The notes: generated by a model from the letters alone, not told the origin. Shown: positions 1-9,805, counted from the first letter of the stretch. The stretch: 64,000 bases of DNA from JAUICS01 sp964384335 (GCA_964384335.1 CAYLKN010000008.1:1-64000); one strand, 5' to 3'. A program made the numbers and translations.

Positions 1-176
1 ATTTTCAAAATTAGCAATTCTTTCAGCTTTCAGTGTAATTTTTTTAATATGCGGTGGGGCGGGTATGTGCAAATTCCGTCTTTATCGAAAACTCAGAACA
101 AATATAAATCAAGTTTTATCAATTATTAAGCTCGCATTTACCCGTCCTTCCTATACTGGAAGAAAGGATGCAAGTT

Positions 177-698
177 ATGGAAACAAATATCGATTTAACG
201 CACAGCTTTCAGAATATTCAGCAAATGGCAGGGAATCTTGCTTCCGTAGAAAGAGAACTTGCCGCCGGACCAGCCCCAAAGGCAAACGGCAGAAGTGCAG
301 ACCAGAATTCGGAAAGCTCATTGTTCGGAAGTTGTTTTTTTGAAGCTGCATTCTTTCCTGTTTTAACCGAAGCCTATGACCTTGATGAAGATTTACTGAG
401 CACCGCCGATGATGCAGTTGATTTAAGAGACAGACAGGTTAAGGAAAGAGATGAATTTGAGCTTGGCCGGAAAAACGCAATCAATCAGAATTTTAATATG
501 TCTGGCGATCCGGTAAAGGCCGGCCTGATGAAACAGAAACAGATGCTGGAGCAGCAGATGCAACAGCAGCGTATGTTACAGCAGCAGATGCAGCCGAAGC
601 CGGGCGTAAAACATCATCATGAAATTGAAGCTCCCAAGCCTTCATGGGCAAAAATGCCGCAGCCGGATATGAAAATGGCTGCCTGGCAGGCGCAATAA
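177..698 (+). CDS. Hypothetical Gln/Met-rich protein
   Basis: I do not recognise this protein of about 173 residues. It has no signal peptide or membrane segment. The N-terminal third is mixed and helical. The middle is charged and acidic (DLDEDLLSTADDAVDLRD). Residues of roughly 115-145 form a low-complexity Gln/Met run (repeats of QQQM and LEQQMQ). The tail contains HHH and several Pro and Met residues. An in-frame ATG at 168 is also possible, but AGAAAGG (161-167) would then abut the start. The ATG at 177 has the same purine tract 9 bases upstream, so I prefer it. It precedes the transglycosylase gene by 97 bases on the same strand, and the two may be co-expressed. Confidence 0.6.
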   Translation: METNIDLTHSFQNIQQMAGNLASVERELAAGPAPKANGRSADQNSESSLFGSCFFEAAFFPVLTEAYDLDEDLLSTADDAVDLRDRQVKERDEFELGRKNAINQNFNMSGDPVKAGLMKQKQMLEQQMQQQRMLQQQMQPKPGVKHHHEIEAPKPSWAKMPQPDMKMAAWQAQ

Positions 699-795
699 AA
701 CATCAGCTCCCGTTTTCTTAAACACTGGCACATATCTTGAATAGCTTAATTTTGCCATTTCAGGCGAAATGTAGAAACTTCGATTAAGGAAAATC

Positions 796-1668
796 ATGGC
801 CAGCTATCTTGCCGCAATAGAACAGGCTGAAATTCAAAATCTTGCAAGCCGCGCAGGAAACAGGGTATCGGGTGCCATATATAACGCAAGTATGCAAACG
901 GATATCAATTTTTCCTATCTCATGGAAAAAGCTGCCGCAGAAAGCAGTTTCGATATAAAGGCAAAAGCCACCACAAGTTCGGCCAGCGGCCTTTTTCAGT
1001 TTATTGAAAAAACCTGGATGCAGATGGTTAAAAAATATGGCCACAAACATGGAATGGGGCATTATGCAGACAAAATAGGCCCTGACGGGCAAGTCAGCGA
1101 TTCCAAAACCAAGGCGGATATTCTGGCCCTGCGCGACAATCCGGAGAAAGCTGCGTTAATGGCGGCCGAGCTTGCATCCGAGAACAAAGCGATACTGGAA
1201 AAAACAACCAGCCGGGAAGTTGGCCCCGTTGAACTGTATTTCGCACATTTTATGGGACCTTCAGGAGCCTCCAGATTTCTGAATACGCTTGATCAGAATC
1301 CGGATATTCCTGCCGCCGATGTTTTCAAGACTGAAGCCCGCTCAAACCGGAATGTGTTCTATGAAAAGAACACAGGCAAAAAAAGAACAATGGAAGAGGT
1401 TTACCAGTTTTTCAAAAAAAAGTTTAATGGCGGAAAACCAAGCAACTCCGACAAGGATACACTTGTTGCCGAAAAAGATACCAATCCTGAGCAGTCCGGC
1501 AATCCGTCTCTGAATACATATCAGAAAGCCTTCAAACCCTATCGCATGGAATACGATCCGGTTGTCAGGGATTTTCTTCTGGGTTCGTTTACAGATATCG
1601 TCTTTGATAATGACAGCAAAATTTACCAAAGCTTCTCCAGCCTTTTACAGGCTCAAAGTTATAAATAG
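796..1668 (+). CDS. Lytic transglycosylase-like protein (SLT fold)
   Basis: Probable peptidoglycan lytic transglycosylase of 290 residues. The N-terminal half carries the SLT hallmarks: the putative catalytic Glu49 in AAESSF, followed by a SASGLFQFIEKTW segment (about 63-74) matching the usual GLFQ motif. A later AHFMGPSGASRF stretch is also typical of this family. There is no obvious signal peptide, so it would need a dedicated export route (flagellar or secretion-associated) or act after lysis. The C-terminal 100 residues are unassigned. The start is supported by AAGGA at 786-790. Family knowledge gives cleavage of the MurNAc-GlcNAc bond with 1,6-anhydro product. The precise role is inferred. 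Confidence 0.8.
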   Translation: MASYLAAIEQAEIQNLASRAGNRVSGAIYNASMQTDINFSYLMEKAAAESSFDIKAKATTSSASGLFQFIEKTWMQMVKKYGHKHGMGHYADKIGPDGQVSDSKTKADILALRDNPEKAALMAAELASENKAILEKTTSREVGPVELYFAHFMGPSGASRFLNTLDQNPDIPAADVFKTEARSNRNVFYEKNTGKKRTMEEVYQFFKKKFNGGKPSNSDKDTLVAEKDTNPEQSGNPSLNTYQKAFKPYRMEYDPVVRDFLLGSFTDIVFDNDSKIYQSFSSLLQAQSYK

Positions 1669-1746
1669 CGCGCCGGCCCTTTAAAGCTCTTGAAATCTTC
1701 GCCCGGGTTATCATTTATTAAATACTGAATTATACAGGATCTAAAA

Positions 1747-2580
1747 ATGACCGGATATTTACGAACCACCATCCTTATGGCCGCCATGACCGCGTTTGTG
1801 GGCGGTATCGGCTGGCTTCTCGGCGGTGAGGGCGGTTTGATGATTGCGCTCTTGATTGCGGTTGGCATGAACGTATTTTCCTACTGGAACAGCGATAAAA
1901 TCATCCTCCGTATGTACCGGGCGCAGGAAGTGCATGAAAGTCAGTCTCCAAGATTATACGGAATGACAAAGCAGCTTGCCGAAAATGCCGGTTTGCCAAT
2001 GCCCAGGCTCTATATTATTCCAAGTCATCAGCCAAATGCATTTGCCACGGGCCGTAACCCTGACAATGCAGCGGTTGCGGTTACTGCCGGTCTGATGGAC
2101 CGGTTGAGCCAGCAGGAGATTGCAGGAGTCATTGCCCATGAACTCGCCCATATTAAAAACCGGGATACCCTGATTATGACGATTACAGCCACCCTGGCGG
2201 GTGCGCTTACCCTGCTTGCCAATTTTGCCCTGTTTTTTGGCGGAAACCGTGATGCACGTCTTGGATTTATAGGGGTTCTGGCTTTAAGCATTCTCGCGCC
2301 ACTGGCGGCATCGATTATTCAGATGGCGATCAGCCGGGCCAGGGAATATGAAGCGGACCGGATCGGTGCCGAAATTTGCGGCCGTCCCCAGTGGCTGGCG
2401 AGTGCCCTTGAGAAAATTGCCTCTTCCGCAAAGTCAGAGGACAATCATCAGGCGGAGGATAATCCCGCCACGGCGCATATGTTCATTATAAACCCCCTGC
2501 ATATGCGCTCCATAGACTCCCTGTTCTCCACCCATCCTCCGACTGAGGACAGGATCAGAAAGCTTATGAGCTACGCCTGA
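1747..2580 (+). CDS. htpX: Zinc metalloprotease HtpX
   Basis: Membrane-bound M48 peptidase of 277 residues, near the normal HtpX length. Two N-terminal hydrophobic segments (about 8-25 and 30-48) are followed by the zinc site HELAH (131-135). The third ligand is expected at Glu202 in REYEADRIGAE. A second hydrophobic pair lies between about 145 and 195. The family degrades misfolded or damaged inner-membrane proteins together with FtsH, with the active site facing the cytoplasm. No heat-shock promoter is evident in the 78-base upstream gap. It is followed by rsmB on the same strand, as is common in alphaproteobacteria. Confidence 0.95.
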   Translation: MTGYLRTTILMAAMTAFVGGIGWLLGGEGGLMIALLIAVGMNVFSYWNSDKIILRMYRAQEVHESQSPRLYGMTKQLAENAGLPMPRLYIIPSHQPNAFATGRNPDNAAVAVTAGLMDRLSQQEIAGVIAHELAHIKNRDTLIMTITATLAGALTLLANFALFFGGNRDARLGFIGVLALSILAPLAASIIQMAISRAREYEADRIGAEICGRPQWLASALEKIASSAKSEDNHQAEDNPATAHMFIINPLHMRSIDSLFSTHPPTEDRIRKLMSYA

Positions 2581-2712
2581 AATTTATAATTCCATGGCGC
2601 GATTGACGCGGTGCGGCAAATATGGAATTATTTCCTGTCTGGAAAAAAGTGAAAAAAATGTCCGGAATGTGTGAGGGAAAGATTATAACAATGAGACATA
2701 AAGGGTTAAGGG

Positions 2713-4002
2713 GTGGATACGCGTCATATCGCACTGATGATAATCGCAGGAGTGCTGCAGGCACATCAGCCGCTTGACACTATTCTTGAAATCAACCGCG
2801 AATTCCGTGCCCTTGACAATCGTGACAAGGCGTTTGTCCGGATGATTGTGTCCACTGTTCTGCGCCGGCTTGGACAAATTGATGCTCTTATAGCCCGTGC
2901 ACATGACCGAAAGAAACAGATCGACCCTCCTTTACTTTTAAACATTCTGCGTCTGGGCGTTGCCCAGATTATTTTTATGAACGTCCCGGATCACGCCTCT
3001 GTTGATACGTCTGTGGAACTCGCAAAAGCCAGTGGCCTTGAGAAAGCCGCAGGATTTGTAAACGGTGTCCTGCGGAATATTACAAAGTCTCACGAAGACT
3101 GGCTTCCGGAAATTGATGCCGTTGCCTTGAATGTTGCCGAATGGATGTTTGATCAATGGGTCGAGGATTACGGTATTGATGACGCCGAAAGCATTGGTCA
3201 GGCCTGTCTGACCGAGGCGCCGCTCGATATCTCTGTGAAAAATAATGATATTGCCGAAGAATGGGCCAGAAAACTTGAGGCGCGGGTTATGCCGCACGGC
3301 ACATTAAGGCGCCTTGAAGGCGGTATTGTGGAGACTCTTCCCGGGTATGAGGACGGTATGTGGTGGGTTCAGGATATGGCTGCTGCTCTGCCTGTTGCCG
3401 TCTTTGGAGATGTAAAAGGTATGCGTGTGCTTGATTTATGCGCTGCGCCCGGCGGAAAAACGACGCAGTTAGCGGCCCGCGGCGCAACTGTTCTGGCCGT
3501 TGACCGCTCGGCAAGGCGGCTTGAGCGCATGAATCAGAACATGAAACGCCTGCGTTTGAACGGCAGGGTTGAATGCGTTACTGCCGATGCCGCCGTGTGG
3601 AGCCCGCTAGAAACCTTTGACGCAATCCTGCTTGATGCACCCTGCACGGCAACCGGCACTATCCGCCGAAACCCTGATATTATGTATATGAAGACCCTGA
3701 TGGACTGTGAAAAGCTGGTGACGATCCAGCGCCGCCTTCTGGAACATGCCGTTACAATGCTTAACCCGGGCGGTGTTCTTGTTTACTGTAACTGTTCCCT
3801 GCAAAAAGCGGAAGGGGAAGACCAGATAGACTGGCTTAACAGCTGTGGTATACCGGTTGTCAGAAAGCCGATTAAAAAGGAAGAATTTCCGGAGCTTTCG
3901 TTTATCGTAACGCCCCAGGGTGATATTCGTACCCGTCCTGACTATCTGGCCCGGGACGGCGGGATGGACGGGTTTTTTATTACCCGGCTTGTCCGGGTCT
4001 GA
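2713..4002 (+). CDS. rsmB: 16S rRNA m5C methyltransferase RsmB
   Basis: 429 residues: an N-terminal NusB-like RNA-binding domain (about 1-135) and a C-terminal RsmB/NOP2 methyltransferase domain. The SAM loop is seen in VLDLCAAPGGKTTQLA (about 238-254). The two cysteines of m5C enzymes are Cys311 in DAPCTATGTIRRNP and the catalytic Cys361 in YCNCSLQKAEGED. The family methylates C967 of 16S rRNA in E. coli. The start is a GTG at 2713, preceded by a purine tract (AAAGGG) at a reasonable distance. It is convergent with typA, whose stop lies 26 bases away. Confidence 0.93.
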   Translation: MDTRHIALMIIAGVLQAHQPLDTILEINREFRALDNRDKAFVRMIVSTVLRRLGQIDALIARAHDRKKQIDPPLLLNILRLGVAQIIFMNVPDHASVDTSVELAKASGLEKAAGFVNGVLRNITKSHEDWLPEIDAVALNVAEWMFDQWVEDYGIDDAESIGQACLTEAPLDISVKNNDIAEEWARKLEARVMPHGTLRRLEGGIVETLPGYEDGMWWVQDMAAALPVAVFGDVKGMRVLDLCAAPGGKTTQLAARGATVLAVDRSARRLERMNQNMKRLRLNGRVECVTADAAVWSPLETFDAILLDAPCTATGTIRRNPDIMYMKTLMDCEKLVTIQRRLLEHAVTMLNPGGVLVYCNCSLQKAEGEDQIDWLNSCGIPVVRKPIKKEEFPELSFIVTPQGDIRTRPDYLARDGGMDGFFITRLVRV

Positions 4003-4028
4003 AGACAGCCCTTTTGTTACCCAGAGAT

Positions 4029-5843
4029 CTAACCCGCCTTTGCAACTCTCTTGCGGTCGTTGGGATCAAGATGTTTTTTGCGCAGCCGTAAAGACTGAGG
4101 CGTGACTTCCAGAAGCTCGTCATCATTGATGTAAGCCATCATTTCCTCCAGGCTCATTTTGCGGGGCGGTGTCAGAATAACTGCATCGTCAGAGCCGGAG
4201 GCACGGACATTTGTCAATTTCTTTCCTTTTAAAACATTGACTTCCAGATCGTTGTCACGGTTATGTTCGCCCACAATCATACCCTGATAGACAGGTGTCT
4301 GATGTCCGATGAACATTGCCCCACGATCCTGGAGGTTGAACAGAGCATAGGCGACGGCTGTCCCGGTGTCGGTGGATATCAGGGCGCCGTTTCGGCGTTG
4401 CGGGACATCCCCTTTATAGGGTGAATAGGAATGAAAAACGCGGTTGAATACACCAGTTCCCCGGGTCTGGGTCAGGAAACGGCTTTGATATCCAATCAGT
4501 CCGCGGGACGGTGCAAGGAAGATAAGACGGGTTTTTCCGGCTCCGCTCTGGCGCATATCCAGCATCTCGGACTTCCGACGGTTCATGGAATCCACAACAG
4601 AGCTTGAAAACTCGTCATCAACGTCTATCGTAACCTCTTCAACAGGTTCCAGTTTCTCTCCGTTTTCCTCCTTATAAAGCACTTTAGGGCGGGATACGGT
4701 CAGTTCGAATCCTTCGCGCCGCATCTGCTCAATCAGAACACCAAGCTGTAATTCTCCCCGTCCGCCGATTTCGAACGAATCCTTGTCCGCGCTTTCACTG
4801 AAGGTAATCGCAACATTTGTTTCAGCCTCCGCCATCAGGCGTTCGCGTATCATCGTCGATGTAACCCTGGACCCTTCCTTTCCGGCAAAGGGACTGTCAT
4901 TAACCGTTATGGTTATCGCCATTGTCGGCGGATCAATCGGGGTTGTCGGAAGGGGGTCCTTAACCAAAGGGGTACAGATCGTATCCGCAACGGACGCCTT
5001 AGTCAGGCCGGCAATACAGATAATATCTCCCGCACTGACTTCCTCAACAGGTTTACGCTCTGTTCCTTCGAACATCAAAAGCTTTGTCAGGCGTCCGTTT
5101 TCAATACTATTCCCGTCCAGATCGAGGGCCTTGACCGTTTCGTTCACTTTTGCGGAACCGTGCAGGACCCGTCCCGTCAGACAGCGGCCGAGAAACGGAT
5201 CGGAACTCAGGAGTGTCGCCAGCATGGCAAAAGGCTTGCCTTCCTCAACTTTTGGAGGAGGTACGTGTGAAATAACCAGATCCATCAGCGGGTGCAGATT
5301 TTCTCTGGGATCATCAAGCTCCTTCGCGCACCATCCATCCCTGCCGGAGGCGTAAAGAACGGGAAAATCAAGCTGCTCGTCGCTTGCATCAAGGGAAACG
5401 AACAGATCAAAAATTTCATTAATCACTTCTTCCGGCCGGGCATCCGAGCGATCGATCTTGTTGATAACCACGATAGGCCTCAGGCCCTGACCAAGGGCCT
5501 TCCCAAGGACGAATTTGGTTTGCGGCAAGGGCCCTTCCGCCGCATCAACCAGAAGAATCACACCGTCCGCCATATGCAGGACACGCTCGACTTCACCGCC
5601 GAAATCCGCATGGCCCGGCGTATCGATAATATTGACCCGTGTTTCGCCCCACTGGATAGAGGTCGGTTTGGCAAGTATCGTAATGCCGCGTTCTCTTTCC
5701 AGATCGCCCGAATCCATTAAACGTTCATCAACGTCCTGATTTTCACGGAACATCCCGCTTTGTTTCATCAGGGAATCGATCAGTGTTGTTTTCCCATGAT
5801 CGACGTGGGCGATAATGGCGATATTTCTTATGTCTTTGCGCAT
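4029..5843 (-). CDS. typA: Ribosome-associated GTPase TypA/BipA
   Basis: Translational GTPase of about 604 residues, the normal TypA length. The P-loop AHVDHGKT (12-19 from the chosen start), the DTPGHADFGGEV G3 motif and NKIDRSDA G4 motif are all present, followed by EF-G-like domains and the TypA-specific C-terminus ending in LRLRKKHLDPNDRKR. TypA binds the ribosome and aids late 50S assembly and growth under stress. I chose the ATG at 5843 (MRKDIRNIAII). It is the family start and has AAGGGG 11 bases upstream; an upstream in-frame start at 5891 would add 16 atypical residues. It is divergent from rpe. Confidence 0.95.
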   Translation of the reverse strand: MRKDIRNIAIIAHVDHGKTTLIDSLMKQSGMFRENQDVDERLMDSGDLERERGITILAKPTSIQWGETRVNIIDTPGHADFGGEVERVLHMADGVILLVDAAEGPLPQTKFVLGKALGQGLRPIVVINKIDRSDARPEEVINEIFDLFVSLDASDEQLDFPVLYASGRDGWCAKELDDPRENLHPLMDLVISHVPPPKVEEGKPFAMLATLLSSDPFLGRCLTGRVLHGSAKVNETVKALDLDGNSIENGRLTKLLMFEGTERKPVEEVSAGDIICIAGLTKASVADTICTPLVKDPLPTTPIDPPTMAITITVNDSPFAGKEGSRVTSTMIRERLMAEAETNVAITFSESADKDSFEIGGRGELQLGVLIEQMRREGFELTVSRPKVLYKEENGEKLEPVEEVTIDVDDEFSSSVVDSMNRRKSEMLDMRQSGAGKTRLIFLAPSRGLIGYQSRFLTQTRGTGVFNRVFHSYSPYKGDVPQRRNGALISTDTGTAVAYALFNLQDRGAMFIGHQTPVYQGMIVGEHNRDNDLEVNVLKGKKLTNVRASGSDDAVILTPPRKMSLEEMMAYINDDELLEVTPQSLRLRKKHLDPNDRKRVAKAG

Positions 5844-5922
5844 CTGGCAGATGACCCCTTCTTGTTGAATTAAAGGACGGCTTCCCGTCAAAGCCGTATT
5901 TACAGCTTCATTTATAATGGTA

Positions 5923-5952
5923 TTGTCAAGGTGAAGCTTGTTTCTGTATTAT
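5923..5952 (+). promoter_or_regulatory. Candidate sigma-70 promoter for rpe
   Basis: TTGTCA (5923-5928) and TATTAT (5947-5952) each match five of six consensus bases and are separated by 18 bases. They would start transcription about 40 bases before the rpe ATG. The typA-rpe intergenic region is AT-rich and divergent, so a promoter is expected here. Predicted from sequence only. Confidence 0.4.
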
Positions 5953-5999
5953 TATAACAATAAAGCATTATCTCTTTATCACCATTTTATCTTTGTGCA

Positions 6000-6674
6000 A
6001 TGCCTGCCGATCAAAATAAAACAATAAAAATTGCGCCATCCATTCTTGCCAGCGATTTCAGCCGTCTGGGCGAGGAAATTGAGGCGGTTGACAAGGCGGG
6101 GGCCGATTATATCCACATCGATGTCATGGACGGTCACTTTGTGCCGAATATTTCGCTTGGTCCTGCAATTGTAGAGGCGGTGCGTCCGCGGACACAAAAA
6201 ATATTTGACGTGCATTTGATGATTTCACCTGTTGATCCCTATATCGAAGCTTTCGCAAAGGCGGGCGCGGATATCATAACCGTCCATCCCGAGGCCGGAC
6301 CGCACGCACACAGAACCTTGATGGCAGTCAGATCTTTTGGAAAGAAGGCCGGCATATGTATCAATCCGGCCACTCCCGTTTCGCATATCGAACATGTGAT
6401 GGATCTGGTCGATCTGGTCTTGATCATGACGGTAAACCCGGGTTTCGGCGGCCAGAGCTTTATTCCGCTTTTCGACAAAATTGCCCGGACAAAAGAGCTT
6501 ATACAAAAACAGGGACGTCCGATCGATCTGGAAGTTGACGGCGGCATTAATCCGGATACTGCAAAACAAGCCGTTTCGGCCGGGGCCGATACGCTTGTTG
6601 CCGGGTCGGTCATATTTGGGAAACCGGAAAGCGAGTACGAATCCGTCATAAAAGCCTTGCGCGGTGCGGAATGA
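6000..6674 (+). CDS. rpe: Ribulose-phosphate 3-epimerase
   Basis: TIM-barrel epimerase of 224 residues interconverting ribulose 5-phosphate and xylulose 5-phosphate (pentose phosphate pathway, cytosol). Family motifs are clear: IAPSILASDFSRLGEE at the N-terminus, HIDVMDGHFVPN with the catalytic Asp and metal-binding His, DVHLMI, MTVNPGFGGQSF, and DGGINPDTA with the second catalytic Asp. No Shine-Dalgarno sequence is visible before the ATG at 6000. The downstream heparinase-like gene starts inside its stop codon (ATGA overlap), an arrangement common in alphaproteobacteria. Confidence 0.96.
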   Translation: MPADQNKTIKIAPSILASDFSRLGEEIEAVDKAGADYIHIDVMDGHFVPNISLGPAIVEAVRPRTQKIFDVHLMISPVDPYIEAFAKAGADIITVHPEAGPHAHRTLMAVRSFGKKAGICINPATPVSHIEHVMDLVDLVLIMTVNPGFGGQSFIPLFDKIARTKELIQKQGRPIDLEVDGGINPDTAKQAVSAGADTLVAGSVIFGKPESEYESVIKALRGAE

Positions 6675-8326
6675 GAACATTACAAAAAGGAAAATCAGGG
6701 CCAAAACTGTTTTCTGCAATCAAACGTCATGTTACCCGACTGGCCTGCAGTACCCAGATATATAACTGGACACTTGGAAACGAGACACCGTCAATCGTCA
6801 CTCTTCCTGACGATTTATGGCCTGGCGATGCGGAGCACGGCCGGTGGATATGCCAAAGTGCGATTACATTTGATGATATTTCTATGCCTTTGGAAAAAGA
6901 TTTCTGGAAAACCGCTTCGAAAAACGAAGCGTCCTTCTTTTACCTGCATAACTTTCAGTGGCTGCGTGATTTAAGGGCACTGGGAAACGATCAGGCACGG
7001 CAGAAATCTCGTCAGCTGGTTGAAAGCTGGATCGAAAATTATCCTGCCTGGGATGAGGCCAGCTGGCATGTCGGCATTATCGGAAGGCGGCTTTCCAACT
7101 GGCTGGTTCATTATTCTTTCTTTGCCCAGAGTGCAGATGAAAGCTTCCAGCATATGCTGTTAAACTCCGTACAGAAACAGGCGAAACATCTAAGCCGTTT
7201 TCTCTCCGGCAATCCGAAGGGTTTTGATGTCATCTCCGCCGCACAGGGACTGGTTTATGCAGGCATTGCCCTTTCCGTCAGAGAGAGCTGGCTTGATCAG
7301 GGTCTTCAAATTCTCAAGGTTCAGATTGAAAGCCAGATTCTGAACGACGGTGGCCATATAAGCCGCAGTCCGCATCAGACCTTTCGCATTCTGCGTATAT
7401 GCTTTGAGATCAGTGCCGCTCTGGCCAAGGCGGGATACCCTGTCCCCGCGCCGGTCCAGCATGCAATCGACCGCATGATACCCGCCCTCCGTTTTTTCCG
7501 CCACGGCGACAAAAAAATGGTGGTCTTTAATGGAACGCTAGAGCTTACTGAAGAGGCGATAGAAAGTGTTCTTGCCAAAGGCGATACGCGTATCCGCGTT
7601 CCGAAAAGTTTGTATGCGAGCGGTTTTGAACGTGTTACGCATGGCCGCTCCCTGCTTGTGATCAATACAGGCAACGTCCCTCCAAAACCCTATGACAGGG
7701 AGGTTCACGCCGCGCCGCTTGCGTTTGAATTCAGTTACGGCCGGGACCGTATATTCGTTAATTGCGGTGCGCATGCGAGTGATCCTGACTGGCAGAGCCT
7801 TTTACGCGTTACGGCCGCCCATAACTGCCTTGTCATGGATGATAAAAACGCTTTTGATATCGACAATGACGGTCATCTGGGACGGCGTACGGGCAATGTC
7901 AAGGCGACAAGACTCAATCACGAGCACGGTACGCTTATCCAGACTGAGCATCACGGCTACGAATCTCTGAACAGTCTCGTTCACAAACGGACCTTCTTCC
8001 TGAATGCGGAAGGCAATGACTTCCGGGGCGAGGATCTGGTTGAAGGGGAATTAATGCCGGGCCGGTATGTAACAATCCAGATCCGTTTTCATATTCATCC
8101 GCGTGTCCTGGTTTCGCTTGTCAAGCAGAACACGGAGGCATTGCTGCGGACACCCGGCGGTATCGGCTGGCGGTTCATGCAGGAAGGTGGAGAACTGGCC
8201 CTTGAAAACAGCATTTATCTTGGGGAAAACGGTACTCCCCGGAAAACCAAGCAGATTGTTATCAGGACCTATATCAATTCAGAATACAAAAAAATGAACT
8301 GGGGACTCATCAAGGAGAGTCTTTAA
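6671..8326 (+). CDS. Heparinase II/III family protein
   Basis: Protein of 551 residues with the helical N-terminal toroid (LRDLRALGNDQARQ, WEN/WHVGIIGRRLSNW-type segments) and the C-terminal beta-rich heparinase II/III-like domain, including AAHNCLVMDD, RTFFLN and IQIRFHIHP. Family members are polysaccharide lyases, but in alphaproteobacteria the gene beside rpe has no proven substrate. No signal peptide is visible, so the protein is probably cytosolic unless exported otherwise. Translational coupling to rpe (4-base overlap) suggests one transcript. In many relatives purH follows this gene; here hemH does. Confidence 0.85.
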   Translation: MRTLQKGKSGPKLFSAIKRHVTRLACSTQIYNWTLGNETPSIVTLPDDLWPGDAEHGRWICQSAITFDDISMPLEKDFWKTASKNEASFFYLHNFQWLRDLRALGNDQARQKSRQLVESWIENYPAWDEASWHVGIIGRRLSNWLVHYSFFAQSADESFQHMLLNSVQKQAKHLSRFLSGNPKGFDVISAAQGLVYAGIALSVRESWLDQGLQILKVQIESQILNDGGHISRSPHQTFRILRICFEISAALAKAGYPVPAPVQHAIDRMIPALRFFRHGDKKMVVFNGTLELTEEAIESVLAKGDTRIRVPKSLYASGFERVTHGRSLLVINTGNVPPKPYDREVHAAPLAFEFSYGRDRIFVNCGAHASDPDWQSLLRVTAAHNCLVMDDKNAFDIDNDGHLGRRTGNVKATRLNHEHGTLIQTEHHGYESLNSLVHKRTFFLNAEGNDFRGEDLVEGELMPGRYVTIQIRFHIHPRVLVSLVKQNTEALLRTPGGIGWRFMQEGGELALENSIYLGENGTPRKTKQIVIRTYINSEYKKMNWGLIKESL

Positions 8327-8409
8327 CACGCCAGATACGCTGATAAACAAAGCGGATAAGTCTGCGTATTTATCTTGATATTCTGCGCTTAACGAACATA
8401 TATATTCAT

Positions 8410-9435
8410 ATGAGTAATCCTGTGCCGAACGATCATCCAGAGATTAAACCGCAGAAAGTCGGTGTTTTGCTGCTTAACCTCGGAACTCCGGATGCGACCG
8501 ATTATTTCTCCGTAAGACGCTATCTGTCCGAATTTCTAAGCGATAAAAGGGTTATTGATTATCCGTCCTGGCTGTGGCAACCGATTTTGCAGGGCATTGT
8601 CCTGACCTCGCGCCCGTTCCGGAGCGGTGCGGCCTACAAATCCATATGGGACAAGGAAAAAAACGAATCTCCCCTGCTTGTCTATACCCGCTCAATAAAA
8701 GAGAAAATCGCGCATAATCTCTCGTTTGACGACAATATTGTCGTTACGTTTGGCATGCGCTACGGCAATCCTTCAACCCCTTCCGCCATAAAAACCCTGC
8801 TGGATCAGGGATGTACCAAAATTCTGGTTTTCGCGCTTTATCCGCAATATAGTGCGACAACGACCGCTACGGCTTACGATAAAGTATTTGACACCCTGAA
8901 AACCCTGCCATGGCAGCCGGCAATACGAACGACGGGCCCATGGCATGACGATCCGGCGTATATCGATCTTCTCGCCCGGTCGATACAAGACAGACTTGAT
9001 AAGCTTCAGACCAGACCGGAAGTTATTTTGACCTCTTTTCACGGTTTGCCCAAGCGTTACCTGAAACAGGGCGATCCTTACCATTGCCTGTGCTGCAAAA
9101 CTTCACGCCTTGTCAGGGAAAAACTCGGATGGCCAAAAGACAAGTGGATTACAACGTTTCAGTCCCGTTTCGGGCCTGAAGAGTGGCTCAAGCCCTATAC
9201 CGACGAAACCATTGAGAAACTCGCGGCAGACGGTGTAAAGCGTATAGCGGTGGTTTCTCCCGCCTTTATCTGCGAATGTATTGAAACGCTTGAGGAAATA
9301 GCCATGGAGGCCAGAGATTCGTTTCTGGAAGCGGGGGGCGAAGAGTATACATATATACCCTGCCTTAACGACGATCCTTCCCACATCGCACTTTTAACCA
9401 AATATATCCAGCGGGAATTACAAGGCTGGGTTTAG
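8410..9435 (+). CDS. hemH: Ferrochelatase
   Basis: Protein of 341 residues catalysing Fe2+ insertion into protoporphyrin IX, the last step of protoheme synthesis. Diagnostic segments are VGVLLLNLGTPDATDYFSVRRYL at the N-terminus (split here only for description), the central ILTSFHGLPKRYLKQGDPYH with the catalytic His, and FQSRFGPEEWLKPYT plus FICECIETLEEI near the C-terminus. A cysteine cluster (CLCC) after the active-site His and Cys residues in FICEC may be related to the Fe-S cluster of some alphaproteobacterial ferrochelatases; this is not certain. No strong ribosome binding site is seen. It is convergent with the ferredoxin gene. Confidence 0.95.
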   Translation: MSNPVPNDHPEIKPQKVGVLLLNLGTPDATDYFSVRRYLSEFLSDKRVIDYPSWLWQPILQGIVLTSRPFRSGAAYKSIWDKEKNESPLLVYTRSIKEKIAHNLSFDDNIVVTFGMRYGNPSTPSAIKTLLDQGCTKILVFALYPQYSATTTATAYDKVFDTLKTLPWQPAIRTTGPWHDDPAYIDLLARSIQDRLDKLQTRPEVILTSFHGLPKRYLKQGDPYHCLCCKTSRLVREKLGWPKDKWITTFQSRFGPEEWLKPYTDETIEKLAADGVKRIAVVSPAFICECIETLEEIAMEARDSFLEAGGEEYTYIPCLNDDPSHIALLTKYIQRELQGWV

Positions 9436-9463
9436 GACCATTCAGGCGCAGGACCTGGACAGG

Positions 9464-9805
9464 TCACCATTTCTGCTTACCACCCGGAATGCCGACAACA
9501 AGGCCGTCAAGATTTTCATTTATAACGATCTGACAGGACAGGCGGGATGTGCCGTCTTCGACATGGAATCCCAGATCCATCATGTCTTCCTCATCATCCG
9601 ATATTTCACCATCATCCGGAAGGCATTTATCCCACCAGTCCGGGTGAATATGCACATGACAAGTTCCACAGGCGAGGCAGCCGCCGCAGGCGCCCTCAAT
9701 CGTCTCAATATTGTTTTTGACTCCGATCTCCATAAGCGTCTGGCCGTTTTCCGCCTCGATTTCCCTTTTTTCACCGTTGCGCAATATAAACGTTACTTTC
9801 GGCAT
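9464..9805 (-). CDS. [2Fe-2S] ferredoxin (adrenodoxin type)
   Basis: 113-residue ferredoxin of the Isc/adrenodoxin class. The cluster ligands are visible as C-x5-C-x2-C in GACGGCLACGTCHVH and a fourth Cys in RLSCQIV. The acidic stretch between them (DDGEISDDEEDMMD) is typical of the partner-binding helix. It probably delivers electrons for Fe-S assembly, in line with its position just downstream of a cysteine desulfurase gene on the same strand (43-base gap). The start at 9805 (MPKVTFIL) has AAGGA 10 bases upstream; an in-frame upstream extension to 9901 would overlap the desulfurase and lacks support. Confidence 0.93.
   Translation of the reverse strand: MPKVTFILRNGEKREIEAENGQTLMEIGVKNNIETIEGACGGCLACGTCHVHIHPDWWDKCLPDDGEISDDEEDMMDLGFHVEDGTSRLSCQIVINENLDGLVVGIPGGKQKW

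Noticed and set aside
2..343. Open frame across the left edge, partly hydrophobic at its start
   Set aside because: It overlaps the better-supported Gln/Met-rich gene in another frame, and its second half has no protein-like features. It also has no ribosome binding site.
5844..5891. N-terminal extension of TypA to 5891
   Set aside because: The extra 16 residues are not in the family, and the ATG at 5843 has the ribosome binding site.
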